Shown: one piece after another, positions 8,373-18,857 of the stretch
Position numbering within the stretch: the first letter of the stretch is position 1
Layout: every line of letters begins with the position of its first letter
From: Brevibacillus choshinensis
GTDB lineage: Bacteria; Bacillota; Bacilli; Brevibacillales; Brevibacillaceae
Assembly: GCF_016811915.1 (NCBI RefSeq)
Contig: NZ_CP069127.1
Location: 3,509,001 to 3,573,000, forward strand
Direction of reading: 5' to 3'
Length of the DNA: 64,000 bases
Notes under the pieces: generated by a model
The model's input: only the letters and a program-made list of their open reading frames with translations
What the model was told of the DNA's origin: nothing
Databases searched by the model: none
Translations under genes and position numbers: made by a program

Positions 8373-9464
8373 TTATTCGATGTCAGCCCCTTCATCGCCC
8401 TCTGCTGCTTTTGGATAAGCGATGCCTTCTTGATCTGCCTGGGACTCACTCTTGATATCGATCTTCCATCCAGTGAGTTTGGCAGCCAGTCGAGCGTTTT
8501 GACCGCGCTTGCCAATCGCCAGAGACAATTGGTAGTCAGGAACGATTACACGCGTCACTTTTTCTGCCGCATTCACTTCTACGTGGAGAACTTTTGCTGG
8601 GCTCAGTGCATTGGCCACATATTCAGCTGGATCTTCTGACCAGCGAACGATATCGATCTTTTCACCTTTCAGTTCGGTGACGATCGTCTGTACGCGCATG
8701 CCTTTTGGACCAACACATGCACCGACAGGGTCTACGTCTGCATTAATCGAATGAACAGCGATTTTGGAACGATCTCCGGCTTCACGAGCGACGGATTTGA
8801 TCTCCACCACGCCATCGTAAATCTCTGGAACTTCCAATTCAAAGAGTCTCTTCAAAAGACCTGGGTGGGTACGGGATACCACAATTTGCGGACCTTTTGT
8901 TGTTTTTTCTACCTTGATGATATATGCCTTTACGCGGTCTTGGGACTTAAACTCTTCGGAAGGCATTTTTTCCGTGATGGGCATAACCGCTTCGGCTTTG
9001 CCCAGATCGATGTAATAGTTGCGTGCATCCATGCGTTGTACGACACCTGTGACGATATCGTCTTCACGCTCGATGAACTCGCTGTAGATCAATCCGCGCT
9101 CCGCCTCACGAATGCGCTGGGTCACGACCTGCTTCGCCGTTTGCGCAGCAATCCGCCCAAAATCACGAGGGGTTACTTCAATTTCAACAATATCGTCCAA
9201 ACGGAAATTTGGATCAATTTCCTGTGCCGCCTCCAAAGAAATCTCCAGGCGCGGATCCAGTACTTCCTCTACTACGTTCTTACGCGCGTATACACGCACG
9301 GTACCCGAATGACGATTTACATCCACCCGCACATTTTGGGCCGAGTTGAAGTTACGTTTGTATCCAGAGATAAGAGCCGCTTCGATGGCTTCAATCAGTA
9401 CGTCTTTGGTGATGCCTTTCTCTCTCTCAATGGCTTCTAGAGCCTCGATAAAATCGCCGTTCAT
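8373..9464 (-). CDS. nusA: Transcription termination/antitermination factor NusA
   Basis: Binds RNA polymerase and nascent RNA to control pausing, intrinsic termination and antitermination. The 363-residue product has the N-terminal RNAP-binding domain (begins MNGDFIEALEAIEREKG), an S1 domain near 131-205 (GVVQRMDARNYYIDLG) and two KH domains, including DPVGACVGPKGMRVQ and AIGKRGQNARLAAKLTGWK. It has the short C terminus usual for Firmicutes. A GGAGGAGG ribosome site lies upstream. It lies between rimP and rnpM in the conserved operon. Confidence 0.97.
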   Translation of the reverse strand: MNGDFIEALEAIEREKGITKDVLIEAIEAALISGYKRNFNSAQNVRVDVNRHSGTVRVYARKNVVEEVLDPRLEISLEAAQEIDPNFRLDDIVEIEVTPRDFGRIAAQTAKQVVTQRIREAERGLIYSEFIEREDDIVTGVVQRMDARNYYIDLGKAEAVMPITEKMPSEEFKSQDRVKAYIIKVEKTTKGPQIVVSRTHPGLLKRLFELEVPEIYDGVVEIKSVAREAGDRSKIAVHSINADVDPVGACVGPKGMRVQTIVTELKGEKIDIVRWSEDPAEYVANALSPAKVLHVEVNAAEKVTRVIVPDYQLSLAIGKRGQNARLAAKLTGWKIDIKSESQADQEGIAYPKAAEGDEGADIE

Positions 9465-9507
9465 GACTTTCGTTGCCTCCTCCTTTACTTACCACCGGCC
9501 TTGACTA

Positions 9508-9966
9508 TTAAAAGACGATTGCCATCCGAGCCGTGTCAATTTGTTCAAGTGTGATCACATACGTCTTCTTTGGTTCCTTTACAGTCAGCTTGCCGTCCTC
9601 AAAGGATATCAGTTCGCCCTCGAACAGGCTGGCTCCTTCTATTGGCTCTTTTGTCGTGATGTGAACGTGCCTTCCAACAGCCTTCTTAAAGTCTTTATCT
9701 TTTCTCAGCGGACGCTCTGCGCCCGGTGAAGACACTTCCAAGAAGTATGCAGTAGGGATCGGATCCGACTCATCAAGTATTTGGCTCAGCTTCTCGCTGA
9801 CAAGGGCGCAGTCATCGATGTCGATGTTGCCAGTTTCATTGTCGATAAACACGCGCAGAAACCAGTTGCTGCCTTCCTTTTTGTACTCAATGTCAACCAG
9901 TTCCAGACCCAATTCGTCAACAATGGGCGTGACCAGTTCGGTGACGATGTCCGTTACCTTGCTCAA
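9508..9966 (-). CDS. rimP: Ribosome maturation factor RimP
   Basis: Needed for maturation of the 30S subunit. The 152-residue product contains [13 protein letters not shown] and the [18 protein letters not shown] and [13 protein letters not shown] segments of the family. I choose the TTG start (9964-9966) because AAGGAGGT is seven bases upstream and the resulting length matches Bacillus YlxS (156). An upstream extension would run into the leader hairpin. It is the first gene of the nusA-infB operon, about 100 nt after a clear promoter. Confidence 0.93.
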   Translation of the reverse strand: MSKVTDIVTELVTPIVDELGLELVDIEYKKEGSNWFLRVFIDNETGNIDIDDCALVSEKLSQILDESDPIPTAYFLEVSSPGAERPLRKDKDFKKAVGRHVHITTKEPIEGASLFEGELISFEDGKLTVKEPKKTYVITLEQIDTARMAIVF

Positions 9967-10004
9967 GCAAGTACCTCCTTCTCGTATGAACCCTGAGGTG
10001 TAGC

Positions 10005-10033
10005 CAGAAAGAAAGAGTGGGTTTCCCCACTCT
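10005..10033 (-). terminator. Leader terminator/attenuator before rimP-nusA
   Basis: A perfect 8-bp stem (AGAGTGGG / CCCACTCT, 10014-10021 with 10026-10033) with a GAAA loop is followed on the minus strand by a T-rich TTCTTTC tract. It lies in the 5' leader, downstream of the operon promoter and about 40 bases before the rimP start. In Bacillus subtilis NusA is reported to autoregulate its operon through NusA-dependent termination in this leader, and the layout here is equivalent. Confidence 0.65.
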
Positions 10034-10071
10034 CGATCTGCCATGCGTATAAAACCAGTATTTCCAAAAAA

Positions 10072-10100
10072 ATTATAGCATAAGCGCCCTCCGCTGACAA
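10072..10100 (-). promoter_or_regulatory. Sigma-A promoter of the rimP-nusA-infB operon
   Basis: Minus-strand -35 TTGTCA (10095-10100), a 17-base spacer and a perfect -10 TATAAT (10072-10077) with extended TG one base upstream. The -35 lies about 35 bases after the polC stop. The predicted start is near 10065. Confidence 0.85.
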
Positions 10101-10133
10101 CCTTTGGATGAGCAGCGCCCGCTTGACAGCGAA

Positions 10134-13100
10134 TCAGAACAGGGATAGCTGATTGGATTCAGGCAGCCCTTTCAGCGCTCCCTGCTCTTCCAGGTACTCC
10201 AAAATGGTTTTCGAGATCTTGGAGCGAGAGAGCAAGTCTTCCTTGGATAGGAACTCACCCTGCGCTCTGGCTTCCACGATGCTGATGGCGGCATTGGTAC
10301 CCAATCCCGGAAGCGCGTTGAACGGCGCAATCAAAGAATCGCCATCGATCAAGAAGCGTGTCGCGTCAGAAGCATACAAATCGACATTTGCAAAACGGAA
10401 GCCGCGCTCCACCATCTCAAGCGCCATCTCCAGAACTGTCAGCAGCGATTTTTCCTTCGGCTGCGCATCGTGTCCTTTGCCCTCGATTTCTTCGATTTTT
10501 TGGCGAATCGCTGCAGAGCCTTTCACCATCAGCGGAATATCAAAATCATCTGCCCGTACAGTGAAGTAAGTCGCGTAAAATTCCAGCGGACGATGCACCT
10601 TGAAGTAGGCGATGCGGACAGCCATCATCACGTAAGCGGTCGCGTGCGCTTTTGGGAACATGTACTTGATCCGCTGGCAGGACTGGATGTACCACTCGGG
10701 GACATTATTATTGCGCATCTCCACCTGATCGTCCTCCGGTACCCCTTTTCCTTTCCGCACGGACTCCATGATTTTAAATGCGCGCGACGGCTCCAGTCCT
10801 TTGTAAATCAAATAGACCATGATGTCGTCACGACACCCGATAACATCCGGGAGCTTACACGTACCATTGCGAATCAAGTCTTGCGCGTTGTTGAGCCATA
10901 CGTCCGTTCCGTGCGACAGTCCGGAAATCTGCACAAGCTCGGCAAACGTGGTCGGCTTGGTATCCTCGAGCATTTGACGAACGAACTTGGTACCAAACTC
11001 AGGAATGCCCAGTGTTCCCATATTCGTGCCAATCTGCTCCGGGGTAATACCCAGTGCTTCTGTCGAGCTGAAAATGGACATCGTCTTCTTGTCATCCAGC
11101 GGAATGGTCTTCGGGTCCATCCCCGTCAGATCCTGCAGCATCCGGATGACTGTCGGATCGTCGTGACCCAGAATATCCAGCTTGAGCAGGTTGTCATGGA
11201 TCGAGTGGAAGTCGAAATGTGTCGTGCGCCATTCTGACTCGTTATCGTCTGCCGGGAACTGAATCGGGCAGAAGTCCTCGATTTCCATGTAGTCCGGCAC
11301 AACGATGATCCCCCCCGGGTGCTGTCCCGTCGTGCGTTTGACGCCCGTACAGCCATTGACAATGCGTGCGATTTCCGCATTGCGCAGGGTCATCTTGCGC
11401 TCATCCGCATACTTTCGCACATACCCGTACGCCGTCTTTTCCGCTACGGTACCGATCGTCCCTGCACGGTATACATAGTCGGCACCAAACAGTTCCTGGG
11501 TGTATTTATGCGCGCGAGGCTGATAATCACCCGAGAAATTCAAGTCAATATCCGGAACCTTGTCACCTTTAAAGCCCAGGAACGTCTCGAACGGAATATC
11601 CTGTCCATCCTTCGCATAGCTCGTCCCGCAAGACGGGCATTCTTTATCCGGCAAGTCGAAACCAGAGGCGATCGAGCCGTCTGTGATGAATTCGCTGTGC
11701 TTGCAATTCGGGCAACGATAATGCGGCGGCAGCGGGTTTACCTCGGTGATGTCGGACATCGTAGCGACGAAAGAGGAGCCTACCGATCCCCGCGAACCAA
11801 CGAGATACCCATCTGTCAGGGATTTCGTCACCAAACGCTGGGAAATCAAATAAATCACGCCGAATCCGTGCTTGATGATGCTGTTCAGTTCTTTTTCCAG
11901 TCGGTGCTCCACCAATTCCGGCAACGGATCTCCATAGAGACGTTTCGCTTTGTCGTAGCACATTTGGCGAAGCTCATCGTCAGCCCCTTCGATGATCGGC
12001 GTATACAGCTTGTCCGGAATCGGGCTGACATCTTCAATCAGATCGGCAATCGCATTTGTATTGGTTACGACGATTTCGTGCGCGGTCTCCTCCCCTAAGA
12101 ATGAGAAGGCCTCCAGCATCTCATCAGTCGTATGCAGGTAGAGCGGCGGTTGATTGCCTGCCGTTGGATCCCCCTTGGAAAGCAGGAAGACATCGCGGAA
12201 GATTTCGTCCTGCGGATTCAGGAAATGCACATCTCCTGTCGCAACGACCGGCTTGCCGAGCTCTTTGCCCATCTCCACAATCATGCGATGGTAGCCCTTC
12301 ATCGTCTCCAGGCTCGGGATCTCCTCATTGCGCAGCAAGGGAGAATAATGTGCGATCGGCTGCAGCTCCAAATAGTCGTAAAAGGCCGCTACTTCCTTCA
12401 GCTCTTCCGGAGATTTCCCCCGCAGGATGGCTTGCATGAGCTCCCCGTCTTTACATGCCGTTCCTATCAGCAGACCCTCTCTGTGCTTCGATAATTGGCT
12501 TCGTTGAATGCGCGGCCAGCGGAAGAATGTCTCCACATGGGAGCGGCTCACCAGCTTGTACAGGTTTTTTAGGCCCTCCTTGTTTTGGACAAGGATCGTT
12601 GCGTGGAAAGGACGCCCGCTTTTATAGTCGGCTTCGGCATTGCTCCGTTCATTCATTTCAGCGAGCGTCTTGATTTCAGCTTCCTTGATGTCCTTGAGCA
12701 TTTGCTGGAACACATGTGCGAGGGCAATGGTATCATCCAAGGCACGGTGAGCGTTGATCAGCTCGACGTTGAATTTTTTCGCCAGAGAGCCAAGGCGGTA
12801 GTTCCGCATTCCTTTGTACATCATGCGGGCCAGCGGCAATGTGTCCAGGAAAGCGTTGTTCCATGGCTCCATGCCGATCCGTTTGGCACAAGCGTTGATA
12901 AAGGCTTTATCGAATTCCGCATTGTGAGCTACCAGGATGGCATCCCCCGTAAAGTCTTTGAATTTGCGAAGCACGACGTCGAGCGTATCCTTGCCTCGCA
13001 GCATCTCGTTGGTGATCCCCGTAATTTCGGTTGTTTTAGGTCCGATTTCCAACTGCGGATCAATCAGATCTGTCCATTGGTCGACGATCTCGGAACCTTT

Positions 13101-14438
13101 CATCTTGACAGCCGCGATTTCAATGATCGTATGCTCGGCAGCATTTAGCCCCGTCGTCTCCGTATCGAAAACCACATATTCGGTATGTTCATCTATTGTC
13201 ATGTTATTTTCAGAAGTGAGATTGTACACGATATCAATGCCATCCTCGATGACGTAGGCTTCCATCCCGAGGATACACTTGATGTTGTTTTTCTTTGCGA
13301 CGGAATAAGCTTCCGGGAATGCCTGCACGACCCCATGGTCCGTGATCGCAATGGCAGGATGTCCCCATTTCGCTGCTGTCGATACCAGTGATTTGACAGA
13401 GGCAACCGCGTCCAGCGCGCTCATGGGAGTATGGCAGTGCAGCTCCACCCGCTTTTCCTCGGCGGTATCGCGGCGTACCACTTGCTCGATCTGATTCAAA
13501 TCATTGGCATTCATCACCAAATCTCGAATGAAGGTATCATGCTGCACGCTTCCTCGTACCTTTACCCACATGCCGTCCTTGAGGGCTTCCAGCATCTTGA
13601 CATCTTCCTTGTCACGGGAAAACATCTTGACGGTAAGGGAATCCGTATAGTCGGAAATATTGAACGTCAGCAAATGGCGGCCACTGCGAAGCTCCTTGAC
13701 CTCCACGTTAAACACGGTACCTTGAATCACGACGCGGCGCTCTTCATCCTGAATTTCGTTAATCGGAATGGGAGCATCCTTGATTTCATATCCCATCATG
13801 AGCGTCGTGATGGCTTCGGTCTTATCGGAAGCTTTGCTCTCTGCCGCTGCAGCTGTCATCACGACTTCCACCAGCGCGCGTTCTTCTTCGTTGCGCTGCT
13901 CGACGAAGGCCTTGTAAGCTTCATCGCTCTCTTCCGCGTGGAATGAGAATCGGGGAGATGTGTCCGTCACCTTTTGAAAGGTCGCTAACAGCTCATTGTC
14001 AGCTTTCTTTTTCTTCGCTACTTCTACCGTCATTTCAGTCGGCAGGTAGACTTTGATCTCTTGCTGCTCTACTTCCTTTCTCGCCGTTTTCATGGTTACT
14101 GCCAAAGAATTCAAAGCAGGCTCCACTTTTGCCAGAAGCAGATCCCAATACTCATCGACGATTTGATTCAGCGGTGGTTTTTGCCCATAGCGAAAGCTCG
14201 CATCCACCTTGGCGAGATGTGAAAAAGTCTGCGTCAAGCGCTGCGTAAAGGCGTGAAAGACATCCGCAGGCAGCATTTTCGGCAGAGTGAAGCGAAACAC
14301 CCACTCCCGATTTTGCTTGTACAGCTCCAGTTTATCAATCTGTCCATCCAGAAAAAAACGCTCCACCCATTCCGCTGGCAGATCCATTTGTTTCACCAGC
14401 AGGGAGAAACGCTGTTTTTGCTCTTGTGTACGATCCAC
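10134..14438 (-). CDS. polC: DNA polymerase III PolC-type alpha subunit with 3'-5' exonuclease
   Basis: The replicative polymerase of low-GC Firmicutes. The product has 1434 residues, close to the 1437 of Bacillus subtilis. In order it has an N-terminal domain, an OB fold ([15 protein letters not shown]), a split PHP domain ([13 protein letters not shown]), an inserted DnaQ-type proofreading exonuclease (VFDTETTGL), a zinc-binding CPNC...CPSC segment near residue 920, and the polymerase core with [12 protein letters not shown]. The chosen start is GTG (14436-14438) after GGGGTGGG. The longer frame would include the upstream terminator hairpin. It stands alone between the proS terminator and the rimP promoter. 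Confidence 0.97.
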   Translation of the reverse strand: MDRTQEQKQRFSLLVKQMDLPAEWVERFFLDGQIDKLELYKQNREWVFRFTLPKMLPADVFHAFTQRLTQTFSHLAKVDASFRYGQKPPLNQIVDEYWDLLLAKVEPALNSLAVTMKTARKEVEQQEIKVYLPTEMTVEVAKKKKADNELLATFQKVTDTSPRFSFHAEESDEAYKAFVEQRNEEERALVEVVMTAAAAESKASDKTEAITTLMMGYEIKDAPIPINEIQDEERRVVIQGTVFNVEVKELRSGRHLLTFNISDYTDSLTVKMFSRDKEDVKMLEALKDGMWVKVRGSVQHDTFIRDLVMNANDLNQIEQVVRRDTAEEKRVELHCHTPMSALDAVASVKSLVSTAAKWGHPAIAITDHGVVQAFPEAYSVAKKNNIKCILGMEAYVIEDGIDIVYNLTSENNMTIDEHTEYVVFDTETTGLNAAEHTIIEIAAVKMKGSEIVDQWTDLIDPQLEIGPKTTEITGITNEMLRGKDTLDVVLRKFKDFTGDAILVAHNAEFDKAFINACAKRIGMEPWNNAFLDTLPLARMMYKGMRNYRLGSLAKKFNVELINAHRALDDTIALAHVFQQMLKDIKEAEIKTLAEMNERSNAEADYKSGRPFHATILVQNKEGLKNLYKLVSRSHVETFFRWPRIQRSQLSKHREGLLIGTACKDGELMQAILRGKSPEELKEVAAFYDYLELQPIAHYSPLLRNEEIPSLETMKGYHRMIVEMGKELGKPVVATGDVHFLNPQDEIFRDVFLLSKGDPTAGNQPPLYLHTTDEMLEAFSFLGEETAHEIVVTNTNAIADLIEDVSPIPDKLYTPIIEGADDELRQMCYDKAKRLYGDPLPELVEHRLEKELNSIIKHGFGVIYLISQRLVTKSLTDGYLVGSRGSVGSSFVATMSDITEVNPLPPHYRCPNCKHSEFITDGSIASGFDLPDKECPSCGTSYAKDGQDIPFETFLGFKGDKVPDIDLNFSGDYQPRAHKYTQELFGADYVYRAGTIGTVAEKTAYGYVRKYADERKMTLRNAEIARIVNGCTGVKRTTGQHPGGIIVVPDYMEIEDFCPIQFPADDNESEWRTTHFDFHSIHDNLLKLDILGHDDPTVIRMLQDLTGMDPKTIPLDDKKTMSIFSSTEALGITPEQIGTNMGTLGIPEFGTKFVRQMLEDTKPTTFAELVQISGLSHGTDVWLNNAQDLIRNGTCKLPDVIGCRDDIMVYLIYKGLEPSRAFKIMESVRKGKGVPEDDQVEMRNNNVPEWYIQSCQRIKYMFPKAHATAYVMMAVRIAYFKVHRPLEFYATYFTVRADDFDIPLMVKGSAAIRQKIEEIEGKGHDAQPKEKSLLTVLEMALEMVERGFRFANVDLYASDATRFLIDGDSLIAPFNALPGLGTNAAISIVEARAQGEFLSKEDLLSRSKISKTILEYLEEQGALKGLPESNQLSLF

Positions 14439-14458
14439 GGTTTTCCCACCCCCCAAGA

Positions 14459-14497
14459 CAAGAAAAAGAGGTACTCCCATTTCCATAGGGGAGTACC
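14459..14497 (-). terminator. Terminator between proS and polC
   Basis: A 9-bp perfect stem (GGTACTCCC, 14489-14497, with GGGAGTACC, 14470-14478) has a 10-base loop and is followed on the minus strand by CTCTTTTTCTT. It ends only about 20 bases before the polC GTG, and no promoter-like hexamers separate it from polC. Confidence 0.85.
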
Positions 14498-14538
14498 CCG
14501 TAAATTTCGACAAAAACCCTCTTTATTCCTGCTACGAA

Positions 14539-16287
14539 TTACTGACCAAAGAGTGCAGCACCGGTATGATCGACGCGAGCCAGCAGCGCTTTTACTTCAG
14601 CCGCGATATCGTCGAGCTGTACATGAACAGTTTCGCCCGTTTTGCGAACACGTACCTCTACGGTTCCTTCTTCCACAGCTTTGTCAGATACCGTAATTCG
14701 CAGCGGCAATCCGATCAAGTCAGCATCCTTGAACTTCACTCCTGCGCGCTCTGGGCGGTCGTCAAATAATACTTCCACGCCTGCCTTACGCAATACTTCA
14801 GTGATCTGTTCGCTGGTCTGACGCTGCTCTTCTACTTTAACATTGACCGGAATCACGTGCACGTGGAAAGGTGCCACAGCGACTGGCCAAATGATTCCAT
14901 TCTCATCGTTGTTCTGTTCAATGACAGCCGCGATCGTTCGGGATACCCCAATTCCGTAGCAGCCCATGATCATCGGTTGACTGCGGCCATTCTCATCGAG
15001 GAAGGTTGCGCCAATCGCCTTGGAATATTTCGTGCCGAGCTTGAACACGTGACCCACTTCGACACCGCGTGCAAACTTGATAGCACCGCCAGTACGAGGG
15101 CAAGTGTCTTCTTCGGTGATATTCCGCAGATCCGTATAACGGGAAACGGTAAAATCACGTCCCGCCTCCACGTGTTGAAGGTGATAATCCGTTTCGTTGG
15201 CTCCTACCACGCCATCATGAACATCCTGAACATTGTTATCGGCGATGATTTCTACTTTCTCTCCATCAATGCCTACTGGACCTACAAAACCCGCTGGAGC
15301 ACCTGTAACGGACAAAATGTCTGCCTCTGTCGCCAGCCCTACGAATGTCGCATCGTACAGGTTTTTCAGTTTGATTTCATTCAATTCGTGATCTCCGCGA
15401 ACCAGTACCATGACGAGCTTATCATCTACGCGATAGATCAAGCTTTTCACGATCTGTTTAGCTTCGATCTTTAGGGCAGCAGTCAGCTGCTCGATCGTTT
15501 TGACACCTGGTGTATGGATCTTTTCAGCAGCAGGGGTTTCTGCCTCTGGCTTGGCAGCAGGGTTGTACACCACTTCTGCCTTCTCCAGATTCGCAGCAAA
15601 ATCTCCCTCTTCCGAATAAGCGATGGTATCTTCCCCAATGTCGCACAAGGCCATGAATTCATACGTACCTTTTCCACCGATCGCACCTGCATCCGCTTCG
15701 ACTGCGCGGAAATTCAGGCCCACACGAGTAAAGATGTTGGTGTACGCATCGTACATCGCTTGGAAGTTGCGATCCAGACCTTCTTGTGTCGTATCAAACG
15801 AATAAGCGTCTTTCATGATGAACTCGCGGCAACGAATCAAGCCGAAGCGAGGACGTACTTCATCACGGAACTTCGTTTGGATTTGGTACAGGTTGATTGG
15901 CAGCTTTTTGTACGAATTGATTTCATCGCGTACCAGGCTGGTAATGACCTCTTCGTGAGTCGGCCCCAGAGCGAAGGAACGGTCGTGGCGATCGCGCAAA
16001 CGCACCAGCTCAGGACCGTAAACATCCCAGCGGCCTGTTTGGTGCCACAGTTCTGCAGGCTGCATGGCGGGCATCAGCAGCTCTTGAGCGCCAGCGTTGT
16101 TCATTTCTTCACGCACGATGGCTTGGATTTTATGCAGGGAGCGGAGTGCCAGCGGCAGGTACGTATAAATACCGGATGCCAGCTGACGTGCCATACCGGC
16201 GCGCAGCAGCAGCTTGTGGCTGGCAATCTCTGCGTCAGCAGGTACTTCCCGCAGGGTAGGAATCAACATTTGGCTTTGCTTCAACAC
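14539..16287 (-). CDS. proS: Prolyl-tRNA synthetase (bacterial type)
   Basis: Class II aminoacyl-tRNA synthetase charging tRNA-Pro, with an editing insertion. The product has 582 residues. Motif 2 is [21 protein letters not shown], motif 3 is [17 protein letters not shown], and the YbaK-like editing domain is inserted at about residues 230-370. The C-terminal anticodon-binding domain contains [15 protein letters not shown]. The start is GTG (16285-16287), eight bases after AAGGAGG; a TTG directly follows it. I see no T-box leader upstream. Confidence 0.96.
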   Translation of the reverse strand: MLKQSQMLIPTLREVPADAEIASHKLLLRAGMARQLASGIYTYLPLALRSLHKIQAIVREEMNNAGAQELLMPAMQPAELWHQTGRWDVYGPELVRLRDRHDRSFALGPTHEEVITSLVRDEINSYKKLPINLYQIQTKFRDEVRPRFGLIRCREFIMKDAYSFDTTQEGLDRNFQAMYDAYTNIFTRVGLNFRAVEADAGAIGGKGTYEFMALCDIGEDTIAYSEEGDFAANLEKAEVVYNPAAKPEAETPAAEKIHTPGVKTIEQLTAALKIEAKQIVKSLIYRVDDKLVMVLVRGDHELNEIKLKNLYDATFVGLATEADILSVTGAPAGFVGPVGIDGEKVEIIADNNVQDVHDGVVGANETDYHLQHVEAGRDFTVSRYTDLRNITEEDTCPRTGGAIKFARGVEVGHVFKLGTKYSKAIGATFLDENGRSQPMIMGCYGIGVSRTIAAVIEQNNDENGIIWPVAVAPFHVHVIPVNVKVEEQRQTSEQITEVLRKAGVEVLFDDRPERAGVKFKDADLIGLPLRITVSDKAVEEGTVEVRVRKTGETVHVQLDDIAAEVKALLARVDHTGAALFGQ

Positions 16288-16320
16288 GTGCGTGTCCTCC
16301 TTAATGCCTCACTATCTGTA

Positions 16321-16369
16321 TGAAAAACCTCTAAAGCGGCCTGCTCAAAAATGAGAGACCGCGGTTTAG
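16321..16369 (-). terminator. Probable terminator between ispG and proS
   Basis: A long hairpin pairs CTAAA/TTTAG, GCGG/CCGC with a two-base bulge, and CTCA/TGAG, and is followed on the minus strand by AGGTTTTTC. The T tract is short, so readthrough into proS is likely. Confidence 0.55.
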
Positions 16370-16397
16370 CGAAAGCTTTATACGGTTCAGAATTCAT

Positions 16398-16416
16398 GCG
16401 CGTTTGGACCACGCGC
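16398..16416 (-). other. Stem-loop after ispG
   Basis: A GCGCGT / ACGCGC stem has a seven-base loop and can be extended by TTCAG/CTGAA across internal loops. There is no T tract. With the following hairpin (16321-16369) it fills most of the 140-base ispG-proS gap. Confidence 0.4.
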
Positions 16417-16427
16417 TCCTGAACGCA

Positions 16428-17510
16428 TCACCCTACGTGCGTAGGTTTTTGCTCCCCAACCATTTCATTGATTTCTTTCATCAATTCTTCAAACAGTTCG
16501 GTTTCCTTGACTTTCCGAACAATTTCACCATTGCGGAAAATCAGACCTTCACCGTTTCCACCCGCTACCCCTACATCAGCCTCACGAGCTTCTCCAGGTC
16601 CGTTTACAGCGCAGCCCATAACGGCTACTTTCAATGGAACCTTCAAGGTAGAGATCGCATCCTCTACTTTTGTCGCGAGCCCGATCAGGTCGATGGCGCA
16701 GCGGCCGCAGGATGGGCACGCAATCACCACTGGATCATTGTTGACGATATCGAGGCTGCGCAAGATTTGCTTGGCAACCTTGATTTCTTCCACCGGATCT
16801 GCAGTCAAGGACACGCGGATGGTATCGCCGATGCCCATGGACAGAACGGTACCGATCCCCACGGAAGACTTGATGCTTCCGGAGAATTGCGTTCCCGCTT
16901 CCGTCACCCCGACATGCAGCGGGTAGTTGCGTTTTTGAGCCATGAGGGAATAGGTCTGAATCATCGTCGGAACATCCGAAGACTTCAACGAAATCACGAT
17001 GTTATCGTAGTTCAGATCCTCGAGTATCTCTACGTGGTCCATGGCACTTTCCACGATGGCTTCCGGTGAAGGATACCCGTACTTATCAAGCAACCGCTTT
17101 TCTACGGATCCGGAGTTTACTCCGATTCGGATCGGCACATTCCGTTCTCGGCAGGCCTCAACGACGCGTCTGGTCTTTTCTTTGGAACCAATATTCCCCG
17201 GATTGATCCGGATTTTGTCGATCCCGCTTTCCAGCGCAATCAAAGCGAGCTTGTGATCGAAGTGAATGTCAGCGACGAGCGGCAATGGGGACCGCTCCTT
17301 GATCTTTTTAATCGCACGCGCTGCATCTTCGTTAATGACAGCCAGTCGAACAATTTGACAACCTACATCGTGCAATCTTTGGATCTCGGCCAATGTTTTT
17401 TCAACATCACGCGTGTCCGCAGTCGTCATGGACTGAATGACTACGCTTTTTTGTCCCCCGATTTGTACGCCTCCGACAAATACCGGTTTCGTCTCCTCGC
17501 GCTTGTACAT
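16428..17510 (-). CDS. ispG: 4-hydroxy-3-methylbut-2-en-1-yl diphosphate synthase
   Basis: Iron-sulfur enzyme converting MEcPP to HMBPP in the MEP isoprenoid pathway. The 360-residue protein has the TIM-barrel half and the C-terminal [4Fe-4S] half with CPSCGRC and MGCAVNGPGEA, where the cluster cysteines lie. The N terminus RRETKPVFVGGV-like segment and QSMTT are typical. It follows dxr and rseP, so two MEP enzymes plus uppS and cdsA form one lipid-precursor block. The start ATG has AAGGATGG upstream. Confidence 0.97.
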   Translation of the reverse strand: MYKREETKPVFVGGVQIGGQKSVVIQSMTTADTRDVEKTLAEIQRLHDVGCQIVRLAVINEDAARAIKKIKERSPLPLVADIHFDHKLALIALESGIDKIRINPGNIGSKEKTRRVVEACRERNVPIRIGVNSGSVEKRLLDKYGYPSPEAIVESAMDHVEILEDLNYDNIVISLKSSDVPTMIQTYSLMAQKRNYPLHVGVTEAGTQFSGSIKSSVGIGTVLSMGIGDTIRVSLTADPVEEIKVAKQILRSLDIVNNDPVVIACPSCGRCAIDLIGLATKVEDAISTLKVPLKVAVMGCAVNGPGEAREADVGVAGGNGEGLIFRNGEIVRKVKETELFEELMKEINEMVGEQKPTHVG

Positions 17511-17559
17511 TTTGCACCATCCTTCATTTTGTCTGAATTCTATCTAGTATGTTTGTACG

Positions 17560-18831
17560 TTATTGGAAGAAAAACCGTTGCAGGTCATTCCAAGTTACAA
17601 CCAAAATCAAGAGCATCAAGAACGCAAACCCGAGAAAGTGAACCATTCCTTCTTTGTGCGGATCGACAGGGCGGCCACGCAGGGCTTCCACTGCCAAAAA
17701 CGCAAGGCGTCCACCATCCAGTGCCGGGAGCGGCAGCAGGTTGAACAATCCTAAGTTGATACTCAGGACAGCAGCCCATTTCATCAGGATTGCAAGGCCC
17801 TGCTGAGCGAACTCACCTGTCATCTTGAAGATTCCAACCGGCCCACTCAAATCATTGATCCCTACAGAACCGGTGAAGAGCATTCCCAGGCTTTTCAGGA
17901 TCATCATGGTAAATTCGTACGTAGACGAAGCGCCGTATTTCAAGGCTTCCCCGGGCGCATAGGTCAACGAATTGGTCACCATGATTTTCCCTACGTTGTT
18001 TTCGTCTTTGCTTACCTTGACAGGGACGGTATGACGCTGCCCATTTCTCTCGTAATCAAATTTCAGCTCTTTGCCCGGAGACTGGCTGACGATTTCTACG
18101 ATCTCTTTCCACGAAGCAACAGGCTTTCCGTCAATGGCGATGACTTTATCCCCTTGGTGCAACCCGGCTTGTGCAGCGGGACCTCCCGCTCTCACTTCGC
18201 CAAGGTAAGGAATGTCTTTGGGGACGCCGTAAATCAGCCCAATCGCGACAAACAGCAGAAACGCCAAAATAAAGTTGGCGGCAGGACCGGCGAAAATCGC
18301 CCAAAAGCGTTGCGATACCGTCTTTCCTTTGAACTGTCTGTTTAGTGGTGCGATCTGAACCTCTTGTCCATCTTTCACCAATTGAGCCTGCGGATGCACG
18401 GAGAACGTGCGCGATTCACCATCGATTTCAAGCGTCAAGCTCAGCGCTTGTTCCAGATCGAAGCTGACGACTGTTCCCGCGATAGCTCGAGCCGAGCCTG
18501 CACCCGGCCCATCCAGGAGGATATGTGTGACCTTCCCCACCGCGTCTCGCTCTACACTGACTTCCATGTGGGGTTTGATCATATCCATCTCAGGGTCTTC
18601 GCCAGCCATCCGGACTAATCCACCGATTGGCAGCAGACGAAGTGTGTATTCCGTTTCTCCCCGCTTCACGCGAAAAATTTTGGGCCCCATGCCAAGTGCA
18701 AATTCACGGCAAAGTATTCCCGCTTTTTTCGCCAGCAGGAAATGTCCCAGTTCATGCACGAATACGAGTACCCCAAAAACGACTACAATCGCGAGAATTG
18801 ATTCAACGGAATCCAGATTGGGAAAAGGCAA
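17560..18831 (-). CDS. rseP: Site-2 intramembrane metalloprotease (RseP/RasP)
   Basis: Zinc protease that cleaves transmembrane substrates such as anti-sigma factors and FtsL in Bacillus. From the TTG start (18829-18831) it has 423 residues. HELGH lies at about 26-30 in the first membrane segment, GxxVRMAGEDPEMD follows, a single PDZ domain (about 215-285, GGPAAQAGLHQGDKVIAIDG) is central, and NLLPLPALDGGR near the C terminus supplies the third metal ligand. AAAGGTGG is eight bases before the TTG. A GTG at 18841-18843 is an alternative start four codons earlier but lies inside that ribosome site. Confidence 0.94.
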   Translation of the reverse strand: MPFPNLDSVESILAIVVVFGVLVFVHELGHFLLAKKAGILCREFALGMGPKIFRVKRGETEYTLRLLPIGGLVRMAGEDPEMDMIKPHMEVSVERDAVGKVTHILLDGPGAGSARAIAGTVVSFDLEQALSLTLEIDGESRTFSVHPQAQLVKDGQEVQIAPLNRQFKGKTVSQRFWAIFAGPAANFILAFLLFVAIGLIYGVPKDIPYLGEVRAGGPAAQAGLHQGDKVIAIDGKPVASWKEIVEIVSQSPGKELKFDYERNGQRHTVPVKVSKDENNVGKIMVTNSLTYAPGEALKYGASSTYEFTMMILKSLGMLFTGSVGINDLSGPVGIFKMTGEFAQQGLAILMKWAAVLSINLGLFNLLPLPALDGGRLAFLAVEALRGRPVDPHKEGMVHFLGFAFLMLLILVVTWNDLQRFFFQ

Positions 18832-18857
18832 GTGAACAGCCACCTTTCATTCAGTAT

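Noticed and set aside
16288-16427. Possible T-box riboswitch before proS
   Set aside because: The gap is only 140 bases, has no T-box core sequence and its hairpins fit a terminator better.
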